This document shows, in pieces, positions 35,910 through 44,703 of a stretch of DNA of 64,000 nucleotides. Both the position numbers and the translations under genes were made by a program. The stretch lies in NCBI GenBank assembly GCA_009493725.1, contig VOGB01000004.1, positions 806,001-870,000 on the forward strand, given 5' to 3'. Origin of the DNA: Pseudoramibacter fermentans (GTDB taxonomy: Bacteria > Bacillota > Clostridia > Eubacteriales > Eubacteriaceae). Positions within the stretch are counted from its first letter, which is position 1; the number at the start of each line of letters is the position of its first letter. Under the pieces are notes generated by a model. It worked only from the letters and a program-made list of their open reading frames with translations. It was not told where the DNA came from and did not search any database.

Positions 35910-36827
35910 TTATTGACCAAATTCAACCATGCGGTCAATGGCTGCGCGGGATTCTTCAATCGTCTGTTCCGGCAATTCAATCTGTTCGCCGCCGTCCCCG
36001 TTGAGGCTGTGATAGACATCCATCAGCGTGGTCGCTTTCATGTTCATGCACACGCACATTTTAGAAAGCGGGTAGAATCGTTTTTCCGGATGGGCAAACT
36101 GAAGGTGCTGAACGATGCTGTTTTCCGTCCCGATGACAAATTCTTTGCTGTCGCTGTCTGCCGCGTACTTCATGATGCCCGTCGTGCTGCCGATGTAATC
36201 CGCCTGTTCTGACACTTCTGTCAAGCATTCGGGATGGACGAGAATTTCTGCGTCAGGGTGTTCCGCTCTGGCTCTCTTGACGTCTTCCGCTGTCATTCTG
36301 CAGTGGGTCGGGCAGCCGCCGTTAAAGAATTTGAAGGTCTTTTCTGGTACCTGCTTGGCCACCCAAGTGCCCAGATGGCAGTCTGGCACAAATAAGATCT
36401 TATCCGCATCCATTTTCTTAATGATCTTCACCGCAGAAGACGAGGTGACGATCATATCCACTTCCCGTTTAAAATCGGCCGTCGTATTGATGTAGGCCAC
36501 GACGGTATAATCCGGGTATTTTTTCTTTAATTCGATTAAATCCTGACGGTTCATCTGCGCCGCCATCGGGCAGGCTGCCAACGAATTGGCGAGCACTACG
36601 TTCTTTTCCGGTGAGAGCACCTTGCAGGTTTCCGCCATAAAGCGGACCCCGCACATCACGATGTTCTGATGCGGATCCTTCGCCGCCTGAACGGCCAGTC
36701 CGTAGGAATCGCCCACGTAATCGGCGACTTCCCAGATATCCTGGCTCTGATAAGCGTGTGCCAAAATGCACACGTCCTTTTCTTTCTTTAACTGAATGAT
36801 CTTTTCCTGTAGTTCCTGAATATTCAA
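35910..36827 (-). CDS. nadA: Quinolinate synthase NadA
   Basis: NadA condenses iminoaspartate with dihydroxyacetone phosphate to quinolinate using a 4Fe-4S cluster. 305 residues. Three cluster cysteines are expected in MCGVRFMAETCK, HPECLTEV and KMCVCMNM; the substrate motifs AHAYQSQDIWE and PDCHLGTW are present. The start is TTG at 36827 with GGGGAG 6 nt upstream. It is transcribed away from nadB-nadC-niaR. The iminoaspartate is supplied by NadB. Confidence 0.96.
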   Translation of the reverse strand: MNIQELQEKIIQLKKEKDVCILAHAYQSQDIWEVADYVGDSYGLAVQAAKDPHQNIVMCGVRFMAETCKVLSPEKNVVLANSLAACPMAAQMNRQDLIELKKKYPDYTVVAYINTTADFKREVDMIVTSSSAVKIIKKMDADKILFVPDCHLGTWVAKQVPEKTFKFFNGGCPTHCRMTAEDVKRARAEHPDAEILVHPECLTEVSEQADYIGSTTGIMKYAADSDSKEFVIGTENSIVQHLQFAHPEKRFYPLSKMCVCMNMKATTLMDVYHSLNGDGGEQIELPEQTIEESRAAIDRMVEFGQ

Positions 36828-36868
36828 AATAAGCTCCCCCTTTGACGTCGCTTGAAATTTGATGCCTT

Positions 36869-36898
36869 ATTATACCCACAGTCTCTCGGCGTTGTCAA
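36869..36898 (-). promoter_or_regulatory. Promoter of nadA
   Basis: On the minus strand TTGACA (36898-36893) and TATAAT (36874-36869) are separated by 18 nt. The -35 hexamer lies inside the first copy of the shared box described at 36892-36932. Confidence 0.8.
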
Positions 36899-36932
36899 TT
36901 GTCTTGTTTATTTTTATTTGTCAGCTGTCTTG
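36892..36932. promoter_or_regulatory. Paired candidate operator boxes for NiaR between nadA and nadB
   Basis: TTGTCAATTGTCTTG (36892-36906) and TTGTCAGCTGTCTTG (36918-36932) differ at two positions and are 26 bp apart, start to start. The first covers the nadA -35 element and the second abuts and overlaps the nadB -35 element. A repressor bound here would block both directions. NiaR, encoded in the same locus, is the obvious candidate; binding itself is inference. Confidence 0.6.
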
Positions 36933-36958
36933 TCAGCTTTGCGGTGCTGTGCTATAAT
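36930..36958 (+). promoter_or_regulatory. Promoter of nadB-nadC-niaR
   Basis: TTGTCA (36930-36935) and TATAAT (36953-36958) are separated by exactly 17 nt, about 50 bp upstream of nadB. Confidence 0.82.
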
Positions 36959-37010
36959 CATTAGCAATTTCAATAAATTTCTAGAAAATCAAGGAAATCA
37001 ACTAACCAAA

Positions 37011-38357
37011 ATGAAAACAACAGATATTCTGATCGTGGGCAGCGGATGTTCAGGGCTTTACGCTGCGCTGAACCTGCCCGATGATAAACAGATCACCGTT
37101 ATTTCCAAATCGGATCTGGAGAGCAATGATTCGTTCCTCGCTCAAGGCGGCATCTGCATGCTGAAGGACGACGACGATTACGACAGCTATTTTGAAGATA
37201 CGATGAAGGCCGGTCACTACGAAAACGACAAAAAATCCGTCGACATCATGATCCGTTCTTCTCAGGATGTCATCCACGATCTGGTCAACTACGGCGTCGA
37301 ATTTGCCCGAGACGAAAACGGGCATTTCCTTTTTACACGGGAAGGCGCCCATTCTCACCACCGCATCCTCTTCCACGAGGACATCACCGGCAAGGAGATC
37401 ACCCGCCATCTGCTGGCTGCCGCAAAGGCCAAGCCCAACATCACCTTTTACGAATACACGACACTGCTCGATATTGTCGAAACTGACAACACCTGCTACG
37501 GCGGCATCGTGCAGAAATCGGACGGCCATATTGAAGTCATTCAAGCCGAAACCACCATTCTAGCCACCGGCGGCGTCGGCGGTTTGTTCCAGCACTCCAC
37601 CAACTACCGGCATCTGACCGGTGATGGGCTGGCCATCGCCCTGCGCCACCACATCGACTTGAAAAATATTGATTACATTCAGATTCATCCGACGACGTTC
37701 TACGATCCAGACACGACGAAGCGGTCGTTTCTCATTTCTGAATCGGTCCGCGGCGAAGGCGCCAAGCTCTACGGCAAGGACATGCAGCGCTTTGTCTACG
37801 AGCTGCTGCCTCGGGACGTGCTGTCACAGGCGATTTACAAAAAAATGGCGGCCGACCACACCCATCACGTTTGGGAAGATCTTCAGCCCATTCCCAAAAA
37901 GGAATTGGAAAGCCACTTCCCTAACATCATCAGACACTGCGAGGAAAAAGGCTACGATCCAGAAAAGGAATGCATCCCCATCGTGCCGGCACAGCATTAT
38001 TTCATGGGCGGCATTGCCGTCAATTACGAAAGCAAGACCTCGATGGAAAATCTCTACGCTGTCGGCGAAACAGCCTGCAACGGCGTTCACGGCAAAAATC
38101 GGCTAGCGAGCAATTCCCTGCTCGAGTCCTTGGTCTTTGCCAAACGTGCCGCTCATCACATTACGATAAACGGCGCGATCTTGCCGGATCCCGAAGCGCT
38201 TGACGCGTTAATTCAAGCCATTCCACTGGATGTCTACGCAAACGTCAAGCAAATCGAAAAAAATTATCATCAAATTGTCAAGAATGCGATTCAGGAACAG
38301 CGCGACCAACGAGATGACCGCGATTCCCACGAACCGTTCGCATTTAATAATCAATAA
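37011..38357 (+). CDS. nadB: L-aspartate oxidase NadB
   Basis: A flavoprotein that oxidises L-aspartate to iminoaspartate for NadA; in anaerobes fumarate is a likely electron acceptor. 448 residues from the chosen ATG. The FAD dinucleotide motif is ILIVGSGCSGLYAA, followed by SFLAQGGICM, ATGGVGGLFQHSTN and the succinate-dehydrogenase-like blocks PTTFYDP and VPAQHYFMGG. The open frame extends upstream to 36852 across the promoter region, which is not credible. The ribosome-binding site AAGGAA is unusually far (about 14 nt) from the ATG. It is shorter than E. coli NadB because the C-terminal helical part is reduced. Confidence 0.95.
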   Translation: MKTTDILIVGSGCSGLYAALNLPDDKQITVISKSDLESNDSFLAQGGICMLKDDDDYDSYFEDTMKAGHYENDKKSVDIMIRSSQDVIHDLVNYGVEFARDENGHFLFTREGAHSHHRILFHEDITGKEITRHLLAAAKAKPNITFYEYTTLLDIVETDNTCYGGIVQKSDGHIEVIQAETTILATGGVGGLFQHSTNYRHLTGDGLAIALRHHIDLKNIDYIQIHPTTFYDPDTTKRSFLISESVRGEGAKLYGKDMQRFVYELLPRDVLSQAIYKKMAADHTHHVWEDLQPIPKKELESHFPNIIRHCEEKGYDPEKECIPIVPAQHYFMGGIAVNYESKTSMENLYAVGETACNGVHGKNRLASNSLLESLVFAKRAAHHITINGAILPDPEALDALIQAIPLDVYANVKQIEKNYHQIVKNAIQEQRDQRDDRDSHEPFAFNNQ

Positions 38358-38369
38358 GGAGCTATCACC

Positions 38370-39245
38370 ATGTTTGATCCCATTACGATAAAACTCAATA
38401 TCGATCCTCTGCTGTTGTCCGCGCTTCAGGAAGACATCCCGGAAGAAGATGTTTCCACCAACGCGGTCATGCCCAATGCCGTTCAGGGCAGCGTCGAGCT
38501 GATCGCTAAGGAAGACGGCATCATCTGCGGCCTGCAGATCTTTGAACGGGTCTTCACTCTGCTTGACCCGAAAACGACCGTCGATTTTAAGGTCCAGGAC
38601 GGCGACTTTGTGAAAAACGGCGCGCTTCTCGGCGTCGTTTACGGCGATATCCGCGTGCTGCTCTCCGGCGAACGGGTCGCCCTCAACTATCTGCAGCGAA
38701 TGAGCGGCATCGCCACCAACGCGCACCACATGGCTGCCCTGCTCGAGGGCACCTCGATCACGCTGCTGGATACCCGCAAGACGACACCCAACAACCGCAT
38801 ATTTGAAAAATACGCCGTCCGCACCGGCGGCGGAAACAATCATCGGACCAATTTATCCGACTGCGTCATGCTCAAGGACAACCACATTGACGCGGCCGGC
38901 TCCGTCGCCAAGGCTGTCGCGATGGCCCGAGATTACGCCTCCTTTGTGCGGAAAATCGAAGTGGAAGTTGAAAATCTTGACATGGTGAAAGATGCGGTTG
39001 AAGCCGGCGCCGATATCATCATGCTCGACAACATGGACCACGACACGATGGCGCGGGCCATCGCCATCATCGACCACCGCGCTGAAATTGAAATTTCCGG
39101 CAACGTCACGGCTGAAAAAATCGAAGCCATTAAGGATTTGGATGTGGACTACATCTCCAGCGGCGCCCTCACTCACTCGTCGCCCATTCTCGACATCTCC
39201 CTCAAGCATTTAAAACCGGCAGATGGAGGCGGCAATGAAAGGTGA
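38370..39245 (+). CDS. nadC: Nicotinate-nucleotide pyrophosphorylase NadC
   Basis: NadC decarboxylates quinolinate and transfers it to PRPP to give nicotinate mononucleotide. 291 residues. Typical segments: ALQEDIPEEDVSTNAV, the RMSGIATNA helix, LDTRKTTPNNR, and RTGGGNNHRTNLSDCVMLKDN, which carries basic residues binding quinolinate and PRPP. AAGGAG precedes the ATG with good spacing. It follows nadB by 12 bp and overlaps niaR. Confidence 0.96.
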   Translation: MFDPITIKLNIDPLLLSALQEDIPEEDVSTNAVMPNAVQGSVELIAKEDGIICGLQIFERVFTLLDPKTTVDFKVQDGDFVKNGALLGVVYGDIRVLLSGERVALNYLQRMSGIATNAHHMAALLEGTSITLLDTRKTTPNNRIFEKYAVRTGGGNNHRTNLSDCVMLKDNHIDAAGSVAKAVAMARDYASFVRKIEVEVENLDMVKDAVEAGADIIMLDNMDHDTMARAIAIIDHRAEIEISGNVTAEKIEAIKDLDVDYISSGALTHSSPILDISLKHLKPADGGGNER

Positions 39246-39783
39246 TGCCCGACGAAAGGAAATCTTCCGCCTGCTCCAGGGCAGTGACCGACCGATTTCC
39301 GGTTCGGCCCTGGCCAAGCGGCTGTCCGTCAGCCGGCAGGTCATCGTCCAGGACATCGCATTGATGCGAAAAGGCGGCACCCCCATCCTCTCAACCACGA
39401 AAGGCTACGCGATTCAAAGCAGCGGCGCCTACTCCCGCGTCTACAAAGTCCGCCACTCCGATGAGCAGACCGAAGAAGAGCTGAACACCATCGTCGATCT
39501 CGGCGGACGCGTCGAGGATGTTTTCGTTTATCACCGAGTATACGGCATTCTCCGCGCTGATCTCAACATCCGCTCCCGCCACGACGTGCATCTTTATCTC
39601 GAACGCATCTCCAACGGCTCTTCAAAGCTCTTGAAGAACACGACCTCCGGCTATCATTATCACACCGTTTCCGCGGATTCCAAAGAAATTCTGGACATGA
39701 TCTTAGAAGCACTCGACGAAAAAGGATTTTTGGCGAAGCTCCAGGATTATGAGCCTGTCGATTTCTGGGCGAATCCCAATTGA
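39235..39783 (+). CDS. niaR: NiaR-type NAD biosynthesis repressor (HTH plus 3H domain)
   Basis: A 182-residue regulator. Residues 1-60 form a winged helix-turn-helix (LLQGSDRPISGSALAKRLSVSRQVIVQDI), and residues about 75-170 are a 3H domain named for its conserved histidines (VYHRVYG, DVHLYLERI, GYHYHTV), which bind metal and nicotinate. NiaR/YrxA represses NAD genes when nicotinate is plentiful. The ATG at 39235 is preferred over 39223 because GGAGG lies 6 nt before it. The start lies inside the end of nadC, so the regulator is made together with the operon it should control. Confidence 0.92.
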   Translation: MKGDARRKEIFRLLQGSDRPISGSALAKRLSVSRQVIVQDIALMRKGGTPILSTTKGYAIQSSGAYSRVYKVRHSDEQTEEELNTIVDLGGRVEDVFVYHRVYGILRADLNIRSRHDVHLYLERISNGSSKLLKNTTSGYHYHTVSADSKEILDMILEALDEKGFLAKLQDYEPVDFWANPN

Positions 39784-39793
39784 TCACATCAAT

Positions 39794-39842
39794 AAAGCAG
39801 ATGAATATCTCGATTCAACGATCGATATTCATCTGCTTTTTT
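39794..39842 (+). terminator. Intrinsic terminator after nadB-nadC-niaR
   Basis: A perfect 16-bp stem (39794-39809 with 39824-39839) with a 14-nt loop is followed on the plus strand by a T run. The arms begin AAAGCAGATG, a core that recurs in two other terminators of the window. Confidence 0.92.
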
Positions 39843-39897
39843 AGTGAATTGAATATTTTAGACCCATTTTTACGAAATTTTCTTTTTTGTCTTATGA

Positions 39898-39936
39898 TAA
39901 AGAAACGCCTTTCGTCGAAGTGGACGAATGGCGTTT
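39898..39936 (-). terminator. Intrinsic terminator after the membrane protein gene
   Basis: Arms 39903-39916 and 39923-39936 pair over 13 of 14 positions with a 6-nt loop. The minus strand continues CTTT. It may also act on the plus strand, where five Ts follow. Confidence 0.72.
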
Positions 39937-40000
39937 TTGTCATACTTTAAAACTTTTCGATTTGAGTGAAGCAATTGTCTTTGCCTCAAAACCATTTTAT

Positions 40001-41167
40001 TTAGCGCTTGGTATGATTATGGTTGCGATGGCTGACATAACGATCCGGGGTTTTCGGTGTCTCTGTTTGACGGGACGTTTCTTCCCTTGAATCAAAATCA
40101 AACACCCTTTCATTCAGCTTATCGCGGTCGTTCTTCGGCACAGTCGTGCGTTTGACAGGCTTCTTCATCGCCATTTGACGATTCGTTCTCCTGACAGCCT
40201 CATCGAGCCGCGCACGGCGTTTTTCCTGGCGCAGCCTTTCATTTTCCTGTGCCTTTTGGTAGCGGAGTTCACGGTCGCGTTCGTTGATTTCCTTCGCATT
40301 GAGCCACATGGTTTCCTGTCCAGGATAGGCAATGCCATCATTTTCTCCCACTTTTGCCGCAGTTTCAGGCTTCGCCGTCTTTTGAACAAAATGATTGGCA
40401 AGTTCTGTCTTGTGGACAATAAAAATGACCACTAACAAAAAGATATGCGCGTAGAACAGATTGAACACGACGCCGTACTGTTCCTGCAGATAATGAGTGT
40501 TGAACCCAAATGCGGCCATGATCGATGTGCACATCAACGCGAGCAGCAGAATCGGCAGATTATCCTTCACGCCGTTCATCGCTTCCTGGAAACTTTCCAG
40601 CGAGGCGTCAAAATAAACGAAACGGCCGATAACCAGCGTAATAAAATACATGATGATGTTGTCGTAATTGCTGTCCACGTAGAAAAATTTGATGTAGGCA
40701 AAAATGATCAGCATATAAATCATCCCAAGCAGCCGCATGGACGCGCGTTCCCCAGGGCGGATGTGATTAAGAGGAATGATTTTATTGTCGACAAAAGAGT
40801 TCAGGATCACAGAACCTAAAATAAAAAACAGCAGAATGATGCCATTGTATTTGCTCCATATCGTTTTATCCGTCGTGCCAAAGCCAAAATAATCAATGGC
40901 AAAATAGATCGCGACAAACATCAAAATAAACGTGCTGGAGAAAATCAGTTCGTAGAAGCGTTCTGTCAAACTGATGGTTTCGTCGATCAAAAAAGTCTGC
41001 TTCGTCGCTTGTGAATACTTGTTGGACATGACCCTTGCTGCAAGCAGGATGATGCCGATGGCTGCGGCAATGCAGACAGCCGCCATCAACAGCATCATGA
41101 AAAGTTTTCCCGGCTGCATCAAATAAGCCATATATTGTCCGAATGTCAGGGCTGTGGTGCTACCCAA
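40001..41167 (-). CDS. Multi-pass membrane protein with long basic cytoplasmic tail, unknown function
   Basis: I do not recognise this family. About eight hydrophobic helices are seen between residues 20 and 265. The tail from about residue 290 to the end is highly charged (KEINERDRELRYQKAQENER, then Arg/Lys-rich) and probably disordered or coiled. The tail ends in a His/Asn-rich stretch. Two TTG starts are possible; the one at 41167 has GAGGTG 7 nt upstream, while that at 41173 is too close. It stands alone between terminators. A structural or envelope role is a guess. Confidence 0.72.
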   Translation of the reverse strand: MGSTTALTFGQYMAYLMQPGKLFMMLLMAAVCIAAAIGIILLAARVMSNKYSQATKQTFLIDETISLTERFYELIFSSTFILMFVAIYFAIDYFGFGTTDKTIWSKYNGIILLFFILGSVILNSFVDNKIIPLNHIRPGERASMRLLGMIYMLIIFAYIKFFYVDSNYDNIIMYFITLVIGRFVYFDASLESFQEAMNGVKDNLPILLLALMCTSIMAAFGFNTHYLQEQYGVVFNLFYAHIFLLVVIFIVHKTELANHFVQKTAKPETAAKVGENDGIAYPGQETMWLNAKEINERDRELRYQKAQENERLRQEKRRARLDEAVRRTNRQMAMKKPVKRTTVPKNDRDKLNERVFDFDSREETSRQTETPKTPDRYVSHRNHNHTKR

Positions 41168-41279
41168 AACCAATCACCTCTATCATTTAATATTATTTTA
41201 TATGCGTTATTTTCAATTATGTGCTATTATACGGTGCAATTATTAAATGAAACTAAAAAACCCTTTACTTTGAATCAGC

Positions 41280-41594
41280 TCACTCAGCTTCTTCGTCCAG
41301 AGCCTCCAGCAGAAAACTCACCGGCCGAAAGCCATCGTTGCAGGAGAGCATCGCAGATTTCGGATTTTTCATCCAGCCGTTGTAAAAATTTTCGCCGCCG
41401 TGAGCAAGTGTCATGACAAAAGGCGATACCGTGTCCCACGCACTGTCGCAAAAGCCCTCCGGCTGCTGCCAGCCATTGCAGATGAAGGTCTGCCCCAACT
41501 GCATGTGGCAGGCGTCCTCAATCGGATTTTCGTACGCTGCCATTAAATCGTCATAATGCGCGATCCGCTTGACCGTGATCCGTACTTTCTTCAC
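41280..41594 (-). CDS. TIGR04076 family protein, function unknown
   Basis: A 104-residue protein with the pattern of the TIGR04076 family: a beta-strand start KKVRITVKRI, one Cys in EDACHMQ, the block GQTFICNGWQQPEGFCDSAW, then a glycine pair in LAHGGENFYNGW, and C in MLSCNDGFRPVSFLL. Cysteine spacing hints at metal or redox chemistry, but no function is known. It follows the flavodiiron protein gene by 25 bp in the same direction, so the two may be co-transcribed. Confidence 0.78.
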   Translation of the reverse strand: MKKVRITVKRIAHYDDLMAAYENPIEDACHMQLGQTFICNGWQQPEGFCDSAWDTVSPFVMTLAHGGENFYNGWMKNPKSAMLSCNDGFRPVSFLLEALDEEAE

Positions 41595-41619
41595 TGAATT
41601 ATCCTTTGCTTGTTAATTT

Positions 41620-43011
41620 TTAGTCGATCTTTTCAAAGGCTTCCTTTGGCAGACCGCACACCGGGCAGGTCCAATCCGCCGGCACATCTTCCCACGCTGT
41701 GCCCGGCTTGACGCCGTGTTCCGGATCGCCCTTGGCCGGATCGTAGATGTAGCCGCAGGGGCATTGCCATTTTGGAAGGGAAGGCGTTTCTTCTTCTGCC
41801 GCTTCTTTAGATGCTGCACCGTCTGCTCCGATTAATTCCTGTACCAAAGCTGGAATATTCGCAAAATCGTCTGCGTCCGGATTCCAGGAGGATCTGACTT
41901 CCGGCTGCACGACTTCGAAGCCAGCATCTGTCAGTTTTTCCCTGAGGATTTTGTTGCCTTCGCCGCTCCAGCCATAGCAGCCGAAAACTGCCGCCTTTTT
42001 GCCTTTGTATTTAAGAGACTTCAGGTAGTAGAGGAACCCTTCCACGCTCGCAAGAATGCCGTTCAAAATGGTCGGCGAACCGACTGCAATCGCCTTTGAC
42101 TTGAAGACTTCGCCGATAATATCGTCCTTTTCCGTGTGATCGACATTGAAAACCTTCACCACCGTGTCTGGCGCCTGCTTATGAATTTCATCCGCAATCG
42201 CGTGGGCGATTTTTTCCGTGCCGTGCCATTCCGTGGCGTAGACGACGGTAATCTGATCTTCCTGATAAGCGTCTGCCCATTTGGCGTAGGCTTCCACGAT
42301 CTTCATCGGATCCTTGCGCCAGATCGCCCCGTGGCTCGGCGCGATCATCTCGATCGGCAGGTTCAAGGCTGCAATTTCTTTTACTTTTTTTGTGACCAAT
42401 GGCGAGAACGGCGCGACGATATTGGCAAAATACCGCTGTGCTTCGTTCCAAAGCGTTTCCTGATCGGCCTTATCCGCAAACATTTCTTCAACGGCGTAAT
42501 GCTGACCGAAGGCGTCCATCGAGAAGAGAATATTGTCGCCGGTCAGATACGTCGCCATCGAATCCGGCCAGTGCAGAAAGCGCATCTCCACAAAGATCAA
42601 CTGCTTGCCGTTGCCGATATCCAGCGTATCGCCGGTATGGACGACATGGAAATCCCATCCCCGCTTGCCGTACTGACCTTCCAGCGATTTCACCGCGTTG
42701 GCCGTGCAGTAAATCGGCGTGCCTGGAATTTTTTCCAGCAATGCCGGCAAGCTGCCTGAATGATCGTTTTCCCCGTGATTGACCACGATGTAGTCGATCT
42801 TTTTCAAATCAATTTCTGATTCCAGATTCTTCAAGAAATCATCCTGATGCGGCGCCCAGACCGTATCCATCAACACTGTTTTTTCTTCTTCGATCAGATA
42901 GGCATTCTGCGAACTGCCGCTGTGAATCGTGAAGTCATCCCCGTGGAACTTCTGCAGATCCCAATCCATATAGCCGATCCACGATACATTATTTTTAACC
43001 TGTTTTCTCAT
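41620..43011 (-). CDS. Flavodiiron protein with C-terminal rubredoxin domain
   Basis: An O2- or NO-reducing detoxification enzyme of 463 residues. The metallo-beta-lactamase-like diiron domain keeps its ligands (NHGENDHSG, FLHWPDS, DAFGQHY, APSHGAIWR). A flavodoxin domain (about 255-395, YATEWHGTEKIA, GCYGWSGEG) and a linker follow. The C-terminal rubredoxin has two Cys pairs, CPCGYIYD and CPVCGLPK, in the usual spacing. The fused rubredoxin supplies electrons directly, as in flavorubredoxin. AGGAGG precedes the ATG. Which gas it prefers cannot be read from the sequence. Confidence 0.95.
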   Translation of the reverse strand: MRKQVKNNVSWIGYMDWDLQKFHGDDFTIHSGSSQNAYLIEEEKTVLMDTVWAPHQDDFLKNLESEIDLKKIDYIVVNHGENDHSGSLPALLEKIPGTPIYCTANAVKSLEGQYGKRGWDFHVVHTGDTLDIGNGKQLIFVEMRFLHWPDSMATYLTGDNILFSMDAFGQHYAVEEMFADKADQETLWNEAQRYFANIVAPFSPLVTKKVKEIAALNLPIEMIAPSHGAIWRKDPMKIVEAYAKWADAYQEDQITVVYATEWHGTEKIAHAIADEIHKQAPDTVVKVFNVDHTEKDDIIGEVFKSKAIAVGSPTILNGILASVEGFLYYLKSLKYKGKKAAVFGCYGWSGEGNKILREKLTDAGFEVVQPEVRSSWNPDADDFANIPALVQELIGADGAASKEAAEEETPSLPKWQCPCGYIYDPAKGDPEHGVKPGTAWEDVPADWTCPVCGLPKEAFEKID

Positions 43012-43185
43012 TTATAATCCTCCCTGCTGCGTATAATATCTTGGACAACGCGCTTGCTTATTTTTTTATATTTTTATCTTGATGATACCGCTTTTTGTAT
43101 GATTTTAATGTTGTTAAAGCCACGGATTTCTTTTTTCTCACTCTAGATTTGTATAATTTCAGAAACATCTTTCGATACGGGAATA

Positions 43186-43225
43186 AAAAAGGAGCAGATA
43201 CACTGTAACACGGGGTATCTGCTCC
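43186..43225 (-). terminator. Intrinsic terminator after the ElaA-like acetyltransferase
   Basis: A perfect 11-bp stem GGAGCAGATAC/GTATCTGCTCC (43191-43201 with 43215-43225) with a 13-nt loop is followed by six Ts on the minus strand. Confidence 0.9.
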
Positions 43226-43246
43226 AATTTCGCTTATGTATCCAAT

Positions 43247-43681
43247 CTACTCAAGATGAAGAACCATCTGAACATGCGGGATGCCGTCTTCGAGGAATTC
43301 GTCTGATACAACTTTAAATCCCTCCCGTTCATAATAGCCGATCGCGTAGCTCTGCGCTTCGATATAAATTTTCTTGCAAGGCATTTTCGCCTTGATCTGC
43401 TTTAATCCTTCACAAAGGATTCCGCCGCCAAGCCCTGTGCCGTGCTTTAAAGTCAGCACCCGCCCCATCTGCACCACGTCTTTTTCTTTGTAAAACGCTC
43501 TTAAATAGGCGGTGACGGTTTTGCCTTCTTCATAAAAAACATGAAGGCTTCTGTAATCCAAATCGTCCAGATCCTGATAGACGCAATTCTGCTCGACAAC
43601 AAAAATGGCCGATCTTGCCTTCAACATTTCATACAATTCGGTTGTGGTTAATTCATCAAATTTTTTTGCGATGAGCTGCAT
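43247..43681 (-). CDS. GNAT acetyltransferase, ElaA-like
   Basis: A 144-residue GNAT-fold protein. The ElaA-type opening is TTELYEMLKARSAIFVVEQNC, shortened here to the segment ARSAIFVVEQNCVYQDLD. The acetyl-CoA region is MGRVLTLKHGTGLGGGIL, and the late block QSYAIGYYEREGF is also family-typical. The substrate is unknown. Its ATG overlaps the stop of the neighbouring acetyltransferase by one base, so the pair is translationally coupled. Confidence 0.9.
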   Translation of the reverse strand: MQLIAKKFDELTTTELYEMLKARSAIFVVEQNCVYQDLDDLDYRSLHVFYEEGKTVTAYLRAFYKEKDVVQMGRVLTLKHGTGLGGGILCEGLKQIKAKMPCKKIYIEAQSYAIGYYEREGFKVVSDEFLEDGIPHVQMVLHLE

Positions 43682-44256
43682 TAATTTTCACCCTTAGATT
43701 TTGAGTTTTTGTATTCGAGAATCGGCGCTTGTGCCTCTTTGTGCGCGCCTATGATTTTCTCCATCCAAATCATGTCATACCATCTGCCGAACTTATAACC
43801 GCACTGATGGAATCGCCCAACTTCCACATATCCGAGATGTGCATGGAAATCTGCGCTGTTTGTCGTTAAATAGGCATCTGGTGTTTTTGGATATCCAATG
43901 CAGGCGTAAAGATTTAAAATGCCCATCTTTTTGAGCGCTTGCTCCATTGCCGTGTACAGCAGCCTTCCCAGCCCCTGTTTTCTTGCACGATGATCGAGGT
44001 AGATCGTCATCTCACACGACCAGTCGTAAGCGGCTCTCCCGACGAACGGTCCTGCGTACGCGTACCCTTGAATTTGACCATCCAGCAGGATGACCAGATA
44101 GGGATAGCGCTTTGTGATCCGCGCCATACGCGACTTGAACTCGTCGAGCGTCGGTGTCTCGTATTCAAAGGTAATCGCCGTGTTTTTTACATAATAATCG
44201 TAGATGCCCAACAATCTCTCTGCATCTGCCATCGAAGCGTCTCTTAATTCAATCAT
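43681..44256 (-). CDS. GNAT acetyltransferase, phosphinothricin-acetyltransferase-like
   Basis: A 191-residue member of the Pat/Bar-like group. Typical features: IYDYYVKNTAITFEYETP near the N-terminus, the acetyl-CoA loop DHRARKQGLGRLLY, and FHAHLGYVEVGRFHQCGYKF. Enzymes of this group acetylate amino-acid analogues such as methionine sulfoximine or phosphinothricin; the real substrate here is unknown. It follows the zinc-ribbon membrane gene by 51 bp and is coupled to the ElaA-like gene. Confidence 0.9.
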   Translation of the reverse strand: MIELRDASMADAERLLGIYDYYVKNTAITFEYETPTLDEFKSRMARITKRYPYLVILLDGQIQGYAYAGPFVGRAAYDWSCEMTIYLDHRARKQGLGRLLYTAMEQALKKMGILNLYACIGYPKTPDAYLTTNSADFHAHLGYVEVGRFHQCGYKFGRWYDMIWMEKIIGAHKEAQAPILEYKNSKSKGEN

Positions 44257-44307
44257 GATTTGCTGTCCTTGTTCCTCAATTTTTTTCTATCCTATTTTAG
44301 AACTTCG

Positions 44308-44703
44308 TTATTTCGAAAGCACTTTTTTATGATAAGCCCTTTTGCCACAATACGGACATTTCATCCTTCTGCTTCTTCCGATATGCGGCGCCAAAATGAT
44401 GGCTTTCATCGTAGGGGTATAAACTGCTCCGCATTTTGGACATTTGTAATATCCGGCGTCATGCTCCAGTTTCAGGCAGGAGACCAAACCGATTAAAAAA
44501 ATCAAACAGCCCGCCGCAATCAACACGATGCGCCATGTGATATTCGCAACAGCAAAGGATGCGGCTAAGATCATCAGCAGAAAAGAAGCCGAGCAGGTAT
44601 AGCCGATTACATTTTCCAATGCGAGCAGCTTCTTGTTTGTCCGTTCCTCCTGCCCGCGCATTTCCTGCAGGTGCTGTCCGGCCATTTTTTGATATTGATC
44701 CAT
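44308..44703 (-). CDS. Small membrane protein with C-terminal zinc ribbon, unknown function
   Basis: About 131 residues. A polar helical N-terminus is followed by two transmembrane helices (about 36-55 and 59-78) and two CxxC pairs (CPKCGAVYTP and CPYCGKRAY) separated by about 20 residues, forming a likely zinc ribbon on the cytoplasmic side. I do not recognise a specific family. The ATG at 44703 is preferred over the GTG one codon upstream because of the spacing from GGGGAG. It may head the acetyltransferase pair. Confidence 0.75.
   Translation of the reverse strand: MDQYQKMAGQHLQEMRGQEERTNKKLLALENVIGYTCSASFLLMILAASFAVANITWRIVLIAAGCLIFLIGLVSCLKLEHDAGYYKCPKCGAVYTPTMKAIILAPHIGRSRRMKCPYCGKRAYHKKVLSK

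Noticed and set aside
36852..37010. N-terminal extension of nadB
   Set aside because: The extra 53 codons would cover the nadB promoter and operator boxes; the flavoprotein motif begins right after ATG 37011.
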